From Pseudovibrio zosterae (GTDB lineage Bacteria; Pseudomonadota; Alphaproteobacteria; Rhizobiales; Stappiaceae), in the NCBI RefSeq assembly GCF_033843645.1, contig NZ_JAWXVZ010000015.1, positions 1 through 64,000 of the forward strand: 64,000 nucleotides of DNA, read 5' to 3'. A program made the translations under genes and the position numbers. Every line of letters begins with the position of its first letter. The first letter of the stretch is position 1. This document shows positions 25,155 to 34,490 of this stretch, in pieces. The notes beneath the pieces are model-generated. The model was given only the letters and a program-made list of their open reading frames with translations, searched no databases and had not been told where the DNA came from.

Positions 25155-26012
25155 ATGATCACCATACTGGATGGCGGCATGGGGCAAGAGCTGATTGCCC
25201 GCACTTCGGCCGAACCGACGCCCCTCTGGGCGACACAGGTCATGCTTGATGAGCCGGCGCTCGTGCGCGCGGTGCACGACGACTTTTTCGCCGCCGGAGC
25301 AATGGTTGCGACCGCGAACACCTACGCCATTCACCATGACAGGCTGATGCCGGCGGGGATCGATGACAAGTTCGAAGCCTTGCACCGCACGGCCTGTGAA
25401 ATCGCCTGCGCGGCCAGAGATGCCGCCGGGGCTGGCCGCGTTGCCGGGGCGCTCGGCCCGTTGATCGGCTCCTACAGGGTGGGCCCGTTGCCCGAAGATG
25501 CTGTTGAGCGCTTCAGGGAGATTTGCCGCCTGCAAGCGCCGCTGGTCGATCTGTTTCTCATTGAAACCGCGTCTTCACTGGAACAGGCCCGCGCGGCAGT
25601 GGCCGGGGCGACTGGCCATGACAAACCGATCTGGCTTGGTGTCTCCGTGGATGACCAGGACGGCACGAAGCTGCGCTCTGGCGAGCCGCTGGAAGAGGTG
25701 ATGCGCACGACCTCAAAGATTGATGCCCTGCTCATCAATTGCTCCACGCCTGAAGCGGTGAGTGCCGGTCTTGATGTCATCAAGACCGCTGACAGACCCT
25801 TCGGCGCTTACGCCAACGGCTTTACCCGGATTACCAAGAGCTTCGTCCAAGAAGGTGCGACAGTCTCGGAACTCTCTGCACGCTCGGACCTTTCACCGGC
25901 CGCCTATGCCGACTTTGCAGAGCACTGGGCGAAAATGGGCGCAACCATCATCGGCGGCTGCTGTGAAGTTGGCCCCGCTCATATTGCAGAACTCGTGCGG
26001 CGTTTGACCTGA
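25155..26012 (+). CDS. Homocysteine S-methyltransferase family protein
   Basis: Zn-dependent methyltransferase of 285 residues that transfers a methyl group to homocysteine (or a related thiol/selenol) to form methionine. The start at 25155 is chosen because the family begins directly with ILDGGMGQEL; the frame is open further upstream, but that part is not conserved in style. Zinc ligands are visible: Cys in LLINCSTPEA and the paired Cys in IIGGCCEVGP near the C-terminus. It is a stand-alone gene between the Sel1 genes and an IS remnant, with no other methionine genes. The methyl donor (S-methylmethionine, betaine or other) cannot be told. Confidence 0.88.
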   Translation: MITILDGGMGQELIARTSAEPTPLWATQVMLDEPALVRAVHDDFFAAGAMVATANTYAIHHDRLMPAGIDDKFEALHRTACEIACAARDAAGAGRVAGALGPLIGSYRVGPLPEDAVERFREICRLQAPLVDLFLIETASSLEQARAAVAGATGHDKPIWLGVSVDDQDGTKLRSGEPLEEVMRTTSKIDALLINCSTPEAVSAGLDVIKTADRPFGAYANGFTRITKSFVQEGATVSELSARSDLSPAAYADFAEHWAKMGATIIGGCCEVGPAHIAELVRRLT

Positions 26013-26079
26013 ACGCCGGAGACGCAGCAGCAGGGGCCTTCGGGTAAAGCACTGTTCGGAGGGGCGCTTTAAAAATGCC

Positions 26080-26194
26080 TGACGTTGCCCCATGTAGCTA
26101 GCCCAGTTTGAAATAGACTCTGGCCCATCGAGAAGGACCAGAGATGAAGCGCACCAGGTTCAGCGAAGAACAAATCATTGGCATTCTTAAGGAG
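26080..26194 (+). mobile_element. IS3-family element end with orfA start
   Basis: TGACGTTGCCCC near 26082 resembles an IS end. It is followed at 26144 by an ATG reading MKRTRFSEEQIIGILKE, the invariant N-terminus of IS3-group orfA proteins. Similarity stops after KE, where the sequence runs into a terminator hairpin. Only a 5' scrap of the element remains. Confidence 0.8.
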
Positions 26195-26221
26195 CCCGGG
26201 CAGTCCCGGGCTCATTTTTTT
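26192..26221 (+). terminator. Rho-independent terminator
   Basis: GAGCCCGGG-CAGT-CCCGGGCTC followed by ATTTTTTTT. It is a strong terminator for plus-strand transcription. The stem also lies directly after the stop of the minus-strand autotransporter gene and may serve both directions. Confidence 0.85.
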
Positions 26222-28419
26222 TACTGCGCACAAAGCTGATTGAACGCCTCGCGTGTCGCCATCATTTCAGGGGTGATGAGCTTGCCGTTCACCCGAAGCT
26301 CGTTTCCGGGTTCTTGCGTCAGGAAGTCTTCTCCTGAGAAGGCCATGGTTTGGCAGAGCGTGGGGGTGTTTCTGATCGTGAGATCCCCGCTGATATTCTT
26401 CATCTGGCCCATGGCATGATAGATCCCGGTTGTGCCGGTCCCATCAATGACAACATTCTCCAAAGAGACGTTGGACATGCCCTCCCACATGTTCAGGAAC
26501 ATGCCGTTCTGCCCGATATTGGTAATGGTGACGTCTTTGAGCGCAAGGTCATCGATGCCTTGAATATACAAGCCATGACCTTCGGCGCCATCAATGCTGA
26601 TGTTTTCAAAACTGTAGTTCTTGTTGGCGCTCGCGCGTGTTGCCTCATCAACTTCCGGGTCCCCCGTGTAATCAGTAATGTTGATGCCACTGGACCAGCC
26701 ATATTCCGGGTTTGGAAGGTGCTTGGTGGATGCGTTGCGCACTGTGATGTTGCCGGAAACGACAAACGCCATCGCATCCTGCCCGAGAGTTTCAATGGCG
26801 ACATTTTCAATCACTGCGTTCTGCACATTGTGGAACACGAAGCCCTCATTCTGCGTGGAAGTGATTGAAAGACCATCTATGTTGGCGTTTCTGACCTTGT
26901 TGAACAGTGTGCCCATGGCCACTCGGTTCATATCTACCTGCGCGACATTCACATCGGTGACGTTGTAAAGCCGCAGACCAACGCCATTTTCCTTGCCATT
27001 GGGGTTGCTGTTCTGGAACTTGGAGTCATCGTCATAAGCAACTTCCCGCATGGCAATGTGCGAGATGGAAACCTCATCGCTGTTCATCACGTTGATGGCA
27101 GAGCCCGAGATATCATGGATGTGCAGGTTCGATATATGCACATTGTCTGCGCCGTCCGCGAACACCGCGTGTCGTCCGCCCGTGATTTCAAAACCGCTCA
27201 AACTGGTGTTGCTGGCCATGTGAACCATGTTTTGATCGTCATTCAACCCATGAAGCTGCAAGGCGCCCCCAAAAGACGCGGTGCGCTGGGTTTGTGGATG
27301 GATGACATTAAAACCCGATCCGACGGATTGGCCTGTTCGCAGTGAAATCGGGGAGGTCAAATCGATGCCGCCCGCAGGCCCCTGAACGAAAATGATGTCT
27401 CCGGTTTCTGCGCCTTCGATGCCAGCGCGCAAGGTGGTCTCGTCGCTGGCCGCAACAACCTTGACCTCTGACAGCTCGCGGCCCGTTGCGGCATCTACGC
27501 CAACCGATGTGCGTCCATAAGCACCAACGCTTGAAACGATATCAACGTCTCGTTGGATCGTATCGGTCATGCGCTGCTCAAGCGGGCTGAGTGTACCTGC
27601 CGGTTGGGCTGTTCCGTAAAGGGGCAGGCGCAGTTTGGCACCAAAGAATGTCTGGCTACCGCGTGGACTGTCGTGTTGATATTCCGCATTGATCGAGAGG
27701 CGGCTGCCAGGCGTTACAAGGTCAGCCAAAGTGTATTCAGCACGAAAGCGCGGACCGGAAATGGCGTCAACGCCGGTATCGTCAAAATGGTAGCCGCCTG
27801 CGTAAAGGCGCAGGGCATCGGTTCCGTCCTCGGTAAGACTGGTCCATGGAACTTTCACGCCTATTTCGGCATCAAATCCCTGAAGGGCGCGTTCCTGCCC
27901 CTCTGTAAACAGTATACTTGAACCGGAGAGGGCAACCGTATCGCCTGCAGCACTGCTGTATTCGGTCGTTCCAATGGGTAGATACACATTTCCGCGCAGC
28001 TCAAAGGCCTCAGTTAGGACTTCAGCTCCGAGCGTGATTTGTTGAAATTGGTGCCCATACTCTGAGTTGCGAAGATCGTAAAAACCGTAGCCGCCGATGA
28101 TGAATTGATCATTGAACAGTTTTCGAACGCCTGCACCAACGTTGATTTCTTCAGAGCTATTGTTATCGAACCGGCCTCTTACGTCCCCAAACAACAGCGT
28201 TGTTTCGTTTTGGAAGAGCGGCACGAACACCGTCGTCTCGCCAATATTCCGGCTATTGCTGAATTTGCCGCCGACTTCCAGATGGGGATGCCATTTATGA
28301 GCATCGCCTGCCAGTGCCGTGCTGGCCAGCAGGCTCAGGGAGATGGCGAGGGAGGATGGTACGAGGAAATGAGCTTTTGAAAAATCTCTGAGTTGCATGG
28401 TTGGCTTTCGATTACGCAT
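26221..28419 (-). CDS. Inverse-autotransporter-type barrel with C-terminal beta-helix passenger
   Basis: Predicted outer-membrane protein of about 732 residues. The signal peptide ends SLLASTALAG. An N-terminal barrel follows with features of the intimin/invasin beta domain: HLEVGGKFSNSRNIGETTVF, INVGAGVRKLFNDQFIIGGY and QFQQITLGAEVLTEAFELRG. After about residue 340 comes a right-handed beta-helix of short parallel strands (VHISNLHIHDISGSAINVMN; VENVAIETLGQDAMAFVVSG) like pectate lyase or NosD repeats. No LysM or Ig-like (BIG) domains are seen. The start at 28419 is chosen because it puts a basic N-region before the signal helix; 28398 is also possible. Role inferred: surface adhesin or polysaccharide-binding protein. 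Confidence 0.8.
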   Translation of the reverse strand: MRNRKPTMQLRDFSKAHFLVPSSLAISLSLLASTALAGDAHKWHPHLEVGGKFSNSRNIGETTVFVPLFQNETTLLFGDVRGRFDNNSSEEINVGAGVRKLFNDQFIIGGYGFYDLRNSEYGHQFQQITLGAEVLTEAFELRGNVYLPIGTTEYSSAAGDTVALSGSSILFTEGQERALQGFDAEIGVKVPWTSLTEDGTDALRLYAGGYHFDDTGVDAISGPRFRAEYTLADLVTPGSRLSINAEYQHDSPRGSQTFFGAKLRLPLYGTAQPAGTLSPLEQRMTDTIQRDVDIVSSVGAYGRTSVGVDAATGRELSEVKVVAASDETTLRAGIEGAETGDIIFVQGPAGGIDLTSPISLRTGQSVGSGFNVIHPQTQRTASFGGALQLHGLNDDQNMVHMASNTSLSGFEITGGRHAVFADGADNVHISNLHIHDISGSAINVMNSDEVSISHIAMREVAYDDDSKFQNSNPNGKENGVGLRLYNVTDVNVAQVDMNRVAMGTLFNKVRNANIDGLSITSTQNEGFVFHNVQNAVIENVAIETLGQDAMAFVVSGNITVRNASTKHLPNPEYGWSSGINITDYTGDPEVDEATRASANKNYSFENISIDGAEGHGLYIQGIDDLALKDVTITNIGQNGMFLNMWEGMSNVSLENVVIDGTGTTGIYHAMGQMKNISGDLTIRNTPTLCQTMAFSGEDFLTQEPGNELRVNGKLITPEMMATREAFNQLCAQ

Positions 28420-28652
28420 GACGTCGCCAGCGCGCCTTCCGTTGACGCGGGCGATAAAGGACGCGACCGCCTGGGATCGGGGCCTCGGGTGATCTGGGAG
28501 GGAGCTGCCTGATGCGTGGAAAAACACGTATTGGGTGGCGGTGCTGTCGCTTACCGCCAAGATTAACTTGAGTCAATAATTCATAATTATATTAAACAGT
28601 CTGGATACCCGGAAAAGCCGGTTTATTTGATGTCCAGATCAGGGCAGCGCAC

Positions 28653-28682
28653 AAAAAACCCGGCTCCTTGCGGAACCGGGTT
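28653..28682 (-). terminator. Rho-independent terminator of the HAF-repeat autotransporter gene
   Basis: On the minus strand AACCCGGTTCC-GCAA-GGAGCCGGGTT is followed by TTTT. The stem has one mismatch, and it lies about 60 bases past the stop at 28741. Confidence 0.85.
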
Positions 28683-28740
28683 GAACCGTCGCAACGCGCG
28701 ACTAGCCCCACGTGGTTGGGGCGGGCAGGGTGGTAGCCGT

Positions 28741-30903
28741 TTAAAACTCCATGTTGAGGCGCACGGAGTAGGCAAAGTCCACATTGTTCTTGCCGCTCTC
28801 TTGATAGTGCGGCGTGAACATGCGCGCCGACAGGTCCAGCGACCCCGCCTGTGTCACCGCATAGCTTAGTCCCGTTTCCAGATAGCCGCGCAAGGCGTTG
28901 CGGTCCCCGGAGAAGTCGATATCGACCGTCTCGAACCCCGGCAAGGTGGTGGTGCCTGTCAAGGTGTGGTCGTCCGACGCCAAATCCACGTCGAAACCTG
29001 TGTCAACGCGCAGGCTGATGCTGTCGGTCAGTTGGTGCGCCACCTCAACGCCCAAACCGCCGTAAAGCTCCGTCAGGTCCAGCGCGTCATAGTGGGCTGA
29101 CGTATCCAGCCCCATGCTTTCGTCATAGGCCCCGCGATGGTGATGGGCCAGACCCAACGACGCGTGGGGACTGATCGTCAACCTGTCGAGGGCTTGATAG
29201 TTCAGGCGGGTGTCCAACCCCACATAAACGGAGTTGAAAGACGCATCTGCGTTGGTGGCCTGCACATTTGCATAGCCGTCGCCCCGCGAAATGGTGCCAT
29301 CAAGCGCCGAATAGGCACCGGAGGCCCGCACGTCCCACGTCCAGTTTTCCCCCATGGCCGGGCGATAGCTGGCAAAGGCGGCCAGGCTGTAGCCAAGATC
29401 AGCGGAAACCGTGTCGCCAATGTCGCCCCGGCTGGATACCCCAACCGCACCGCCAAAGCCGAACCGCTCTGACAAGCGCATGCTGGCAGAAGCCATGAAG
29501 CTGTTTGACCGCGAGCCATCATCCAGAAGACCGTAGGTGCCGATGCCGATCTGCCGTTTGCCAGCTTGCGCGGGCAGGGCACCGCTGCGCGCCATCCATC
29601 TGGTCACCTCGGCCATGCGGTTGGTAGCAAGCCCCATGTCGGTGGCGACGTCCTGCATGGAAGCGGCCACGTTGTAGGTGTCCTGCAAGGAATTGCGATA
29701 GATGAACGGCCGGATGGATGCATCGAATTCCCCGGAGCTGTCGGGACCAAAACCATTGTCCGTATCCGACAAGCCCACAATTGTCTTGCCATCCTCGCTG
29801 ATGCTGGTGGCATAGCTGGTGCCGCTGTTATCAGCCTTCAGCGTGCCCAGATTGGTTGCCACACCGTAGTTCCAAACAGTTGCCTTGAAGGCCCCGTCAT
29901 CCGCCTGTGCGGCGCCAACAATGTGCTGTCCATCAGCGCTCACCGCCCGGGCAAGAGACTGGCCGCTCTGGTCGGCCCGCAGCGTGCCCAGATCCGTAAT
30001 GCCGGTGCCATCCCAACGCACGGCGCGCAGCTCGTTGCTGTCATTGGACGCAAGGCCGACAATGACGGTGCCGTCTGAATTGACCGCCTGAGCAGAACTT
30101 TCCGCGCCAACGCCCGCGGACAGGTTGTCCAGCGCCGACATGGTGCCCGAACTCCAAACAAAAGCTTGCGATCCCGCCAAAGTGTAGGGTTGCCACTCAT
30201 AAGGAAACAGCGTTGGTGCCATGGACGACAGCTGAGAGATGTCCGGCGCGCTATCGCCAACAACCGTGAGGCCATCGCTGCTGATCGCCCGGCCATAACT
30301 TGAGGCAAGCGGTGAGCCGGAGGAGAACAGGCCGCCGATATCGATCATCTGGCCCTTGTCCGCCAGATCATTGGTGGACCAGTAAACGGCCGTGTACCCT
30401 TCCCCCGCATTGAACTGCATGGACCCGGTCAGGGCCATGTCATCGGCACTCACCTGACCGATGATCAAATCTTCTGCTGAAGTGGACAGACTATCGTAAG
30501 TTGCAAGTGTCCATGTTAAGCTTTCATTCGGATCCACCCGGCTGAGACGCTTCAGCCTCCCCATAGAAAATGCCCATGAAGAGTTCCCCGTACTGCCGAT
30601 GATCAGATTCTTGTTCCTGTAAGCATCCGTCAAGAAAATCTGGACCAAGAAGGGCGGCCCATCCCAAGTGGGCTCCTCTGCAAACACCCAGTCATCAATC
30701 GGATCATAATTGGGATACACCAGCAACCGGGTGCCGGATCGGTTGACCTGCGGCAACATCGGCGCATCGATCCGAACTCCGATATCAGAACGATCAAACC
30801 ATGGGTGATCCACCTGTTCCATAGCGGTCGCCGGGCTCAAGACAGCCATGCTGATGGCAGTTGTCGTCAACAAAAAGTGCTTTTTAAAAAAACCTGTACT
30901 CAC
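28741..30903 (-). CDS. Classical autotransporter with HAF-like repeat passenger
   Basis: A 720-residue protein: signal peptide (residues 1 to about 27, ending SPATA), a passenger with propeller-like repeats of the HAF type (AVSADGQHIVGAAQADDGAF, SISEDGKTIVGLSDTD, TDLGTLRADQSGQSLARAV), a linker near 410-440, and a C-terminal barrel (from about 440; SFMASASMRLSERFGFGGAV) ending in NMEF with the terminal Phe needed for barrel insertion. The start is a GTG (STGFFKKHF follows). The passenger is presumably surface-exposed. It lies upstream of the other surface protein in the same direction, but with its own terminator, so the two are separate transcripts. Confidence 0.85.
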   Translation of the reverse strand: MSTGFFKKHFLLTTTAISMAVLSPATAMEQVDHPWFDRSDIGVRIDAPMLPQVNRSGTRLLVYPNYDPIDDWVFAEEPTWDGPPFLVQIFLTDAYRNKNLIIGSTGNSSWAFSMGRLKRLSRVDPNESLTWTLATYDSLSTSAEDLIIGQVSADDMALTGSMQFNAGEGYTAVYWSTNDLADKGQMIDIGGLFSSGSPLASSYGRAISSDGLTVVGDSAPDISQLSSMAPTLFPYEWQPYTLAGSQAFVWSSGTMSALDNLSAGVGAESSAQAVNSDGTVIVGLASNDSNELRAVRWDGTGITDLGTLRADQSGQSLARAVSADGQHIVGAAQADDGAFKATVWNYGVATNLGTLKADNSGTSYATSISEDGKTIVGLSDTDNGFGPDSSGEFDASIRPFIYRNSLQDTYNVAASMQDVATDMGLATNRMAEVTRWMARSGALPAQAGKRQIGIGTYGLLDDGSRSNSFMASASMRLSERFGFGGAVGVSSRGDIGDTVSADLGYSLAAFASYRPAMGENWTWDVRASGAYSALDGTISRGDGYANVQATNADASFNSVYVGLDTRLNYQALDRLTISPHASLGLAHHHRGAYDESMGLDTSAHYDALDLTELYGGLGVEVAHQLTDSISLRVDTGFDVDLASDDHTLTGTTTLPGFETVDIDFSGDRNALRGYLETGLSYAVTQAGSLDLSARMFTPHYQESGKNNVDFAYSVRLNMEF

Positions 30904-31664
30904 CTGACACCCGCAATACTAGTGTTTTTAGCCATTACTAAATAAAGGTAGTTTTAATACACGTATTTCGGGAAATAGGAAAGATTCTTCAACTTTGAAA
31001 AATTCGAATTTTCGTGAGTTCGACACCTACCATGCACCGGCCAGAAAAGCTGCCGATGTTCTCGCAACTTTTGCCGTAGACACTTGAAGCGGCACTCTTT
31101 TTTCCGAAGAAAAGGGGATCTAGTCTCACTATCTTGCAGGGAATTAAGGATCCGGCGCGGATGGGGTGCAGGACAGGGGCACATCATGCTCCTCCACTGA
31201 TCGCGGGCTGGCTGACACCTGGTTCTCAGCAAGTTCACTGTCTCCAGAAGCTCATCGACTCCAGCATCGGGAGGGGCAAATGTATGACAGAACTTCACTG
31301 CGACGGGATATGAGCCAGAATAAGCGGGAAATGCTCTAGAAAGATATATCCTTCTACATGGCTTGCCAGCGCTTTACAGCAAAAACCTCAACTCCATCCG
31401 TTCGCCGCACCTATTTACCTGACGCCGGGCATCGTATTAAAACGGGCGGCGGCAAGTAACCCTTTCCTATAAATTTGCGCTTGATTTCATTTTAACTTGA
31501 GATTACCTTAAGTCACCAAATCCTATTCAAATTATTAATGGGGTATAAAACTAATTTCACTAGTATAATACAAGGTCCCTGAAATACATCGCAAACTCAG
31601 CAACTCTCCGGTTGATCTAAAGTAAAAATAAAAAAGAACTGTCGTCAAAAGACAGGAGTGAACA
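30904..31664. promoter_or_regulatory. Intergenic region with probable promoter of the arginine genes
   Basis: About 760 bases without a credible gene; a 114-codon minus-strand frame at 30954-31298 has no family features. The right part (31440-31660) is strongly AT-rich and holds TATAAT at 31564-31569, about 95 bases before the ArcD start. No good -35 box or FNR-type TTGAT-N4-ATCAA palindrome is positioned with it, although the half-site TTGAT is present at 31612. Confidence 0.5.
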
Positions 31665-33101
31665 GTGCAGCCAGAACATCAACAAGCAAGTAAGATTTCA
31701 CTTTTCGCGCTGACTGCAATGGTCATTGGCTCCATGGTAGGTGCCGGAATATTCAATCTTCCTGGGCGCTTCGGCATGGCGACAGGTCCATTTGGCGCAA
31801 TCATTGCCTGGTTGATTGCAGGTACGGGTATGTACATGCTCGCACGAGTCTTCCAATTTCTAGCGGAGCGTAAACCGGAGATTGACGCCGGGGTCTTTGC
31901 CTACGCGAAAGCGGGTTTTGGGGACTACATGGGCTTCCTCTCAGCCTTTGGCTATTGGTTGGGATCATGCCTTGGGAATGTATTCTATTGGGTTTTGATC
32001 GGCTCAACGCTTGGCAAGTTTTTTCCGATGTTTGGAGAGGGCAATACACTCATCTCCATTTTGGTTTCACTCGCCGGGGTCTGGCTGTTTCATACCTTAA
32101 TCCTGCGCGGTGTGGAGCAGGCCGCTGCCGTCAACTTCATTGTGACTATCGCCAAGATTGTGCCTATCCTGGTCGCCATCATTGCCATGATAATTGCCTT
32201 CAACTTTGACACTTTCCGGGAGAACTTTTGGGGTGGTGTTGGAATGCCCGAAAAACCCCTGATCTTTCAGGTGCGCGACACCATGTTGATTACCGTGTTC
32301 GTTTTTATAGGCATTGAAGGAGCAAGTGTTTATTCACGCTTTGCCAAGAAGCGCTCCGATGTTGGCACTGCGACCATTCTGGGGTTCGTTGCTGTAACCG
32401 GGTTGATGGTGGCGATCACCCTGCTGCCTTATGCGATTGAGCCGCGCGCCGAGATAGCGGCCCTTCGTCAGCCCTCACTAGCCGGGGCGCTTGAAGCAGC
32501 AGCCGGTCCATGGGGACGTTGGTTCATTTCCATTGGCGTACTCGTCTCGGTGCTGGGAGCCTACTTAGCCTGGTGTCTCATCTGCGCAGAAGTCATGTTT
32601 GCTGCAGCCAAGTCTGGAGACATGCCACGTATCTTTGCTAATGAAAACGCCAATAAGGTGCCTGCCGCAGCCTTGTGGGCAACCAACATCGTGATCTCAG
32701 CATTCATAATCTCCACCTATTGGTCAGCAGATGCCTTCAATTTCATGCTCAACATGACAAGCGTCACCACCTTGTTACCCTATCTCCTTGTGGCAGGCTT
32801 TGGCGCGTTGTTGGTAAGGGATGACGCACTATATGCAGGCACACCCAAAGCCCGCCGTTCCGATATGATCGTCAGCTGGATTGCTATCCTGTATGTGGTC
32901 TTCATGTTTATCGCCGCAGGTCTGAAATACGTGATCCTCGTAACCGTGTTGTTCGCACCTGGAACGCTTCTTTATGTTTGGTCTCGTCGCGAGAACAATG
33001 CATCTCTCTTTAACAAGCGGGAAACAATGATATTTGCCGCTATTGCCATTGGAGCCATCCTGGGCATGGCCGGGCTGATAACTGGCCGAATAACACCATA
33101 A
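31665..33101 (+). CDS. arcD: APC-family basic amino acid antiporter, arginine/ornithine type
   Basis: Inner-membrane amino acid antiporter of 478 residues with about 12-13 hydrophobic segments. The APC hallmark is near the N-terminus (MVIGSMVGAGIFNLPGRFG), and the FIGIEGASVYSRFAKKRSDV segment is typical of ArcD/APA arginine-ornithine or arginine-agmatine exchangers. It is 22 bases upstream of arginine deiminase, which supports arginine import. No ornithine-forming enzyme is present in the window, so the counter-substrate might be citrulline or ornithine. AGGAG precedes the start by about six bases (the start codon is GTG). The symbol is assigned by context and family, not by experiment. Confidence 0.82.
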   Translation: MQPEHQQASKISLFALTAMVIGSMVGAGIFNLPGRFGMATGPFGAIIAWLIAGTGMYMLARVFQFLAERKPEIDAGVFAYAKAGFGDYMGFLSAFGYWLGSCLGNVFYWVLIGSTLGKFFPMFGEGNTLISILVSLAGVWLFHTLILRGVEQAAAVNFIVTIAKIVPILVAIIAMIIAFNFDTFRENFWGGVGMPEKPLIFQVRDTMLITVFVFIGIEGASVYSRFAKKRSDVGTATILGFVAVTGLMVAITLLPYAIEPRAEIAALRQPSLAGALEAAAGPWGRWFISIGVLVSVLGAYLAWCLICAEVMFAAAKSGDMPRIFANENANKVPAAALWATNIVISAFIISTYWSADAFNFMLNMTSVTTLLPYLLVAGFGALLVRDDALYAGTPKARRSDMIVSWIAILYVVFMFIAAGLKYVILVTVLFAPGTLLYVWSRRENNASLFNKRETMIFAAIAIGAILGMAGLITGRITP

Positions 33102-33123
33102 AACAAAAAAGCAGGAGGGTCAG

Positions 33124-34368
33124 ATGACCGCACAGGCCGCATTTGGAGTCCATTCCGAAGTTGGTAAACTGAATAAAGTAATGGTGTGTTCGCCGGGTAA
33201 GGCGCACGAACGGCTTACCCCATCCAACTGCGACAACCTTTTGTTTGATGATGTAATCTGGGTTGATGTTGCAAAAAGAGATCATCTTGATTTCCAGCAG
33301 AAACTGCGTGACCGAGGAGTCGACGTGGTGGAAATGCACGACCTGTTAACTCAAACACTTGCAATTCCGGAGGCCAAGGATTGGATCCTGAACACCCGCG
33401 TAACGGAATATGAGGTTGGCATTGGGCTTGTTGAGGATGTGCGCAGCTATTTGGAGGAGCTAAATGATCGGACTCTGGCCGAGATCCTGATCGGCGGCTT
33501 GTCGGTTGAAGAATTCCCCCAAAATCTGTCTGGGCAGTTTATGGATTTGATCCGACACAGCGGTGATTTAACTCAATACCTGATCTCCCCACTTCCAAAC
33601 ACACTCTACACACGAGACACAACTTGTTGGATATATGGTGGGTGTAGCGTCAATCCGCTCTACTGGCCACCACGAAAGGACGAGACGCTCCTTACTACGG
33701 CAATCTATCGTTTTCATCCAGACTTCCGTGACAAGACGAATATCTGGTGGGGAGATCCGCAAAAGAACTTCGGATTGGCTACTGTCGAAGGAGGGGATGT
33801 GATGCCTGCGGGAAACCGTACCCTCCTCATAGGAATGTCAGAACGAACGTCTCGACAAGGGATCGGGCTGCTAGCGAAATCTTTGTTCGAGCAGGATGTC
33901 GTTGATGTTGTGCTTGTGGCAGCCATGCCGAAGCTGCGTGCTGCAATGCATCTCGATACCGTGTTCACCTTCGCAGATCGCGATTGCGTCCTTTTGTATC
34001 CAGATATCGTTAACACAATTACGCCCTACTCCATTCGCCCGAAGGAAAACGGCGAACTTGATGTCAGAAGAGAAAACACAGACTGGGTGGGCGCGGTTTC
34101 AAAAGCACTCGGTGTCAAGAAAATGCGGGTCGTAGAAACTGGTGGCAATGCGTACGTTCGAGAGCGAACACAGTGGGATTCTGGCGCAAACCTCGTTTGT
34201 GTTTCACCCGGAGTCGTTTTTGCTTACGATCGCAATACCTACACGAATACGTTGCTCCGCAAACAAGGTATTGAAGTGATCACTATCTCTGGTTCCGAGC
34301 TTGGGCGCGGGCGGGGCGGCGGGCATTGCATGACCTGTCCGATCAGTCGCGACCCTGTCGATTTTTGA
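33124..34368 (+). CDS. arcA: Arginine deiminase
   Basis: Cytosolic enzyme converting L-arginine to L-citrulline and ammonia, 414 residues as usual. All family landmarks are seen: HSEVGKLNKVMVCSPG at the start, the PNTLYTRDTTCWIYGG substrate loop, EGGDVMPAGNRTLLIGMSER, HLDTVFTFADRD with the catalytic His and Asp, and the C-terminal GGGHCMTCPISRDPVDF with the nucleophilic Cys at about 402. It follows arcD closely behind an AGGAGG site. The usual partners, ornithine carbamoyltransferase (arcB) and carbamate kinase (arcC), are missing from the window, so here the pathway may serve pH homeostasis or nitrogen supply rather than ATP. Confidence 0.95.
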   Translation: MTAQAAFGVHSEVGKLNKVMVCSPGKAHERLTPSNCDNLLFDDVIWVDVAKRDHLDFQQKLRDRGVDVVEMHDLLTQTLAIPEAKDWILNTRVTEYEVGIGLVEDVRSYLEELNDRTLAEILIGGLSVEEFPQNLSGQFMDLIRHSGDLTQYLISPLPNTLYTRDTTCWIYGGCSVNPLYWPPRKDETLLTTAIYRFHPDFRDKTNIWWGDPQKNFGLATVEGGDVMPAGNRTLLIGMSERTSRQGIGLLAKSLFEQDVVDVVLVAAMPKLRAAMHLDTVFTFADRDCVLLYPDIVNTITPYSIRPKENGELDVRRENTDWVGAVSKALGVKKMRVVETGGNAYVRERTQWDSGANLVCVSPGVVFAYDRNTYTNTLLRKQGIEVITISGSELGRGRGGGHCMTCPISRDPVDF

Positions 34369-34490
34369 GCTTCGCGTCACCATGATCCAATAGCTTGGCT
34401 GTCGGTCACTTCGACAGCCAAGCCCCTATGCTGGCAAATAACAGCAGCGAAATCCGAAGATCCAAAAGAATAAGAAGAGGACGGATAAAT

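Noticed and set aside
31500..31625. FNR/ANR control site for the arginine genes
   Set aside because: Only half-sites (TTGAT at 31612, CTTGAG near 31497) are seen, and none forms a TTGAT-N4-ATCAA palindrome at a plausible distance from the TATAAT at 31564.
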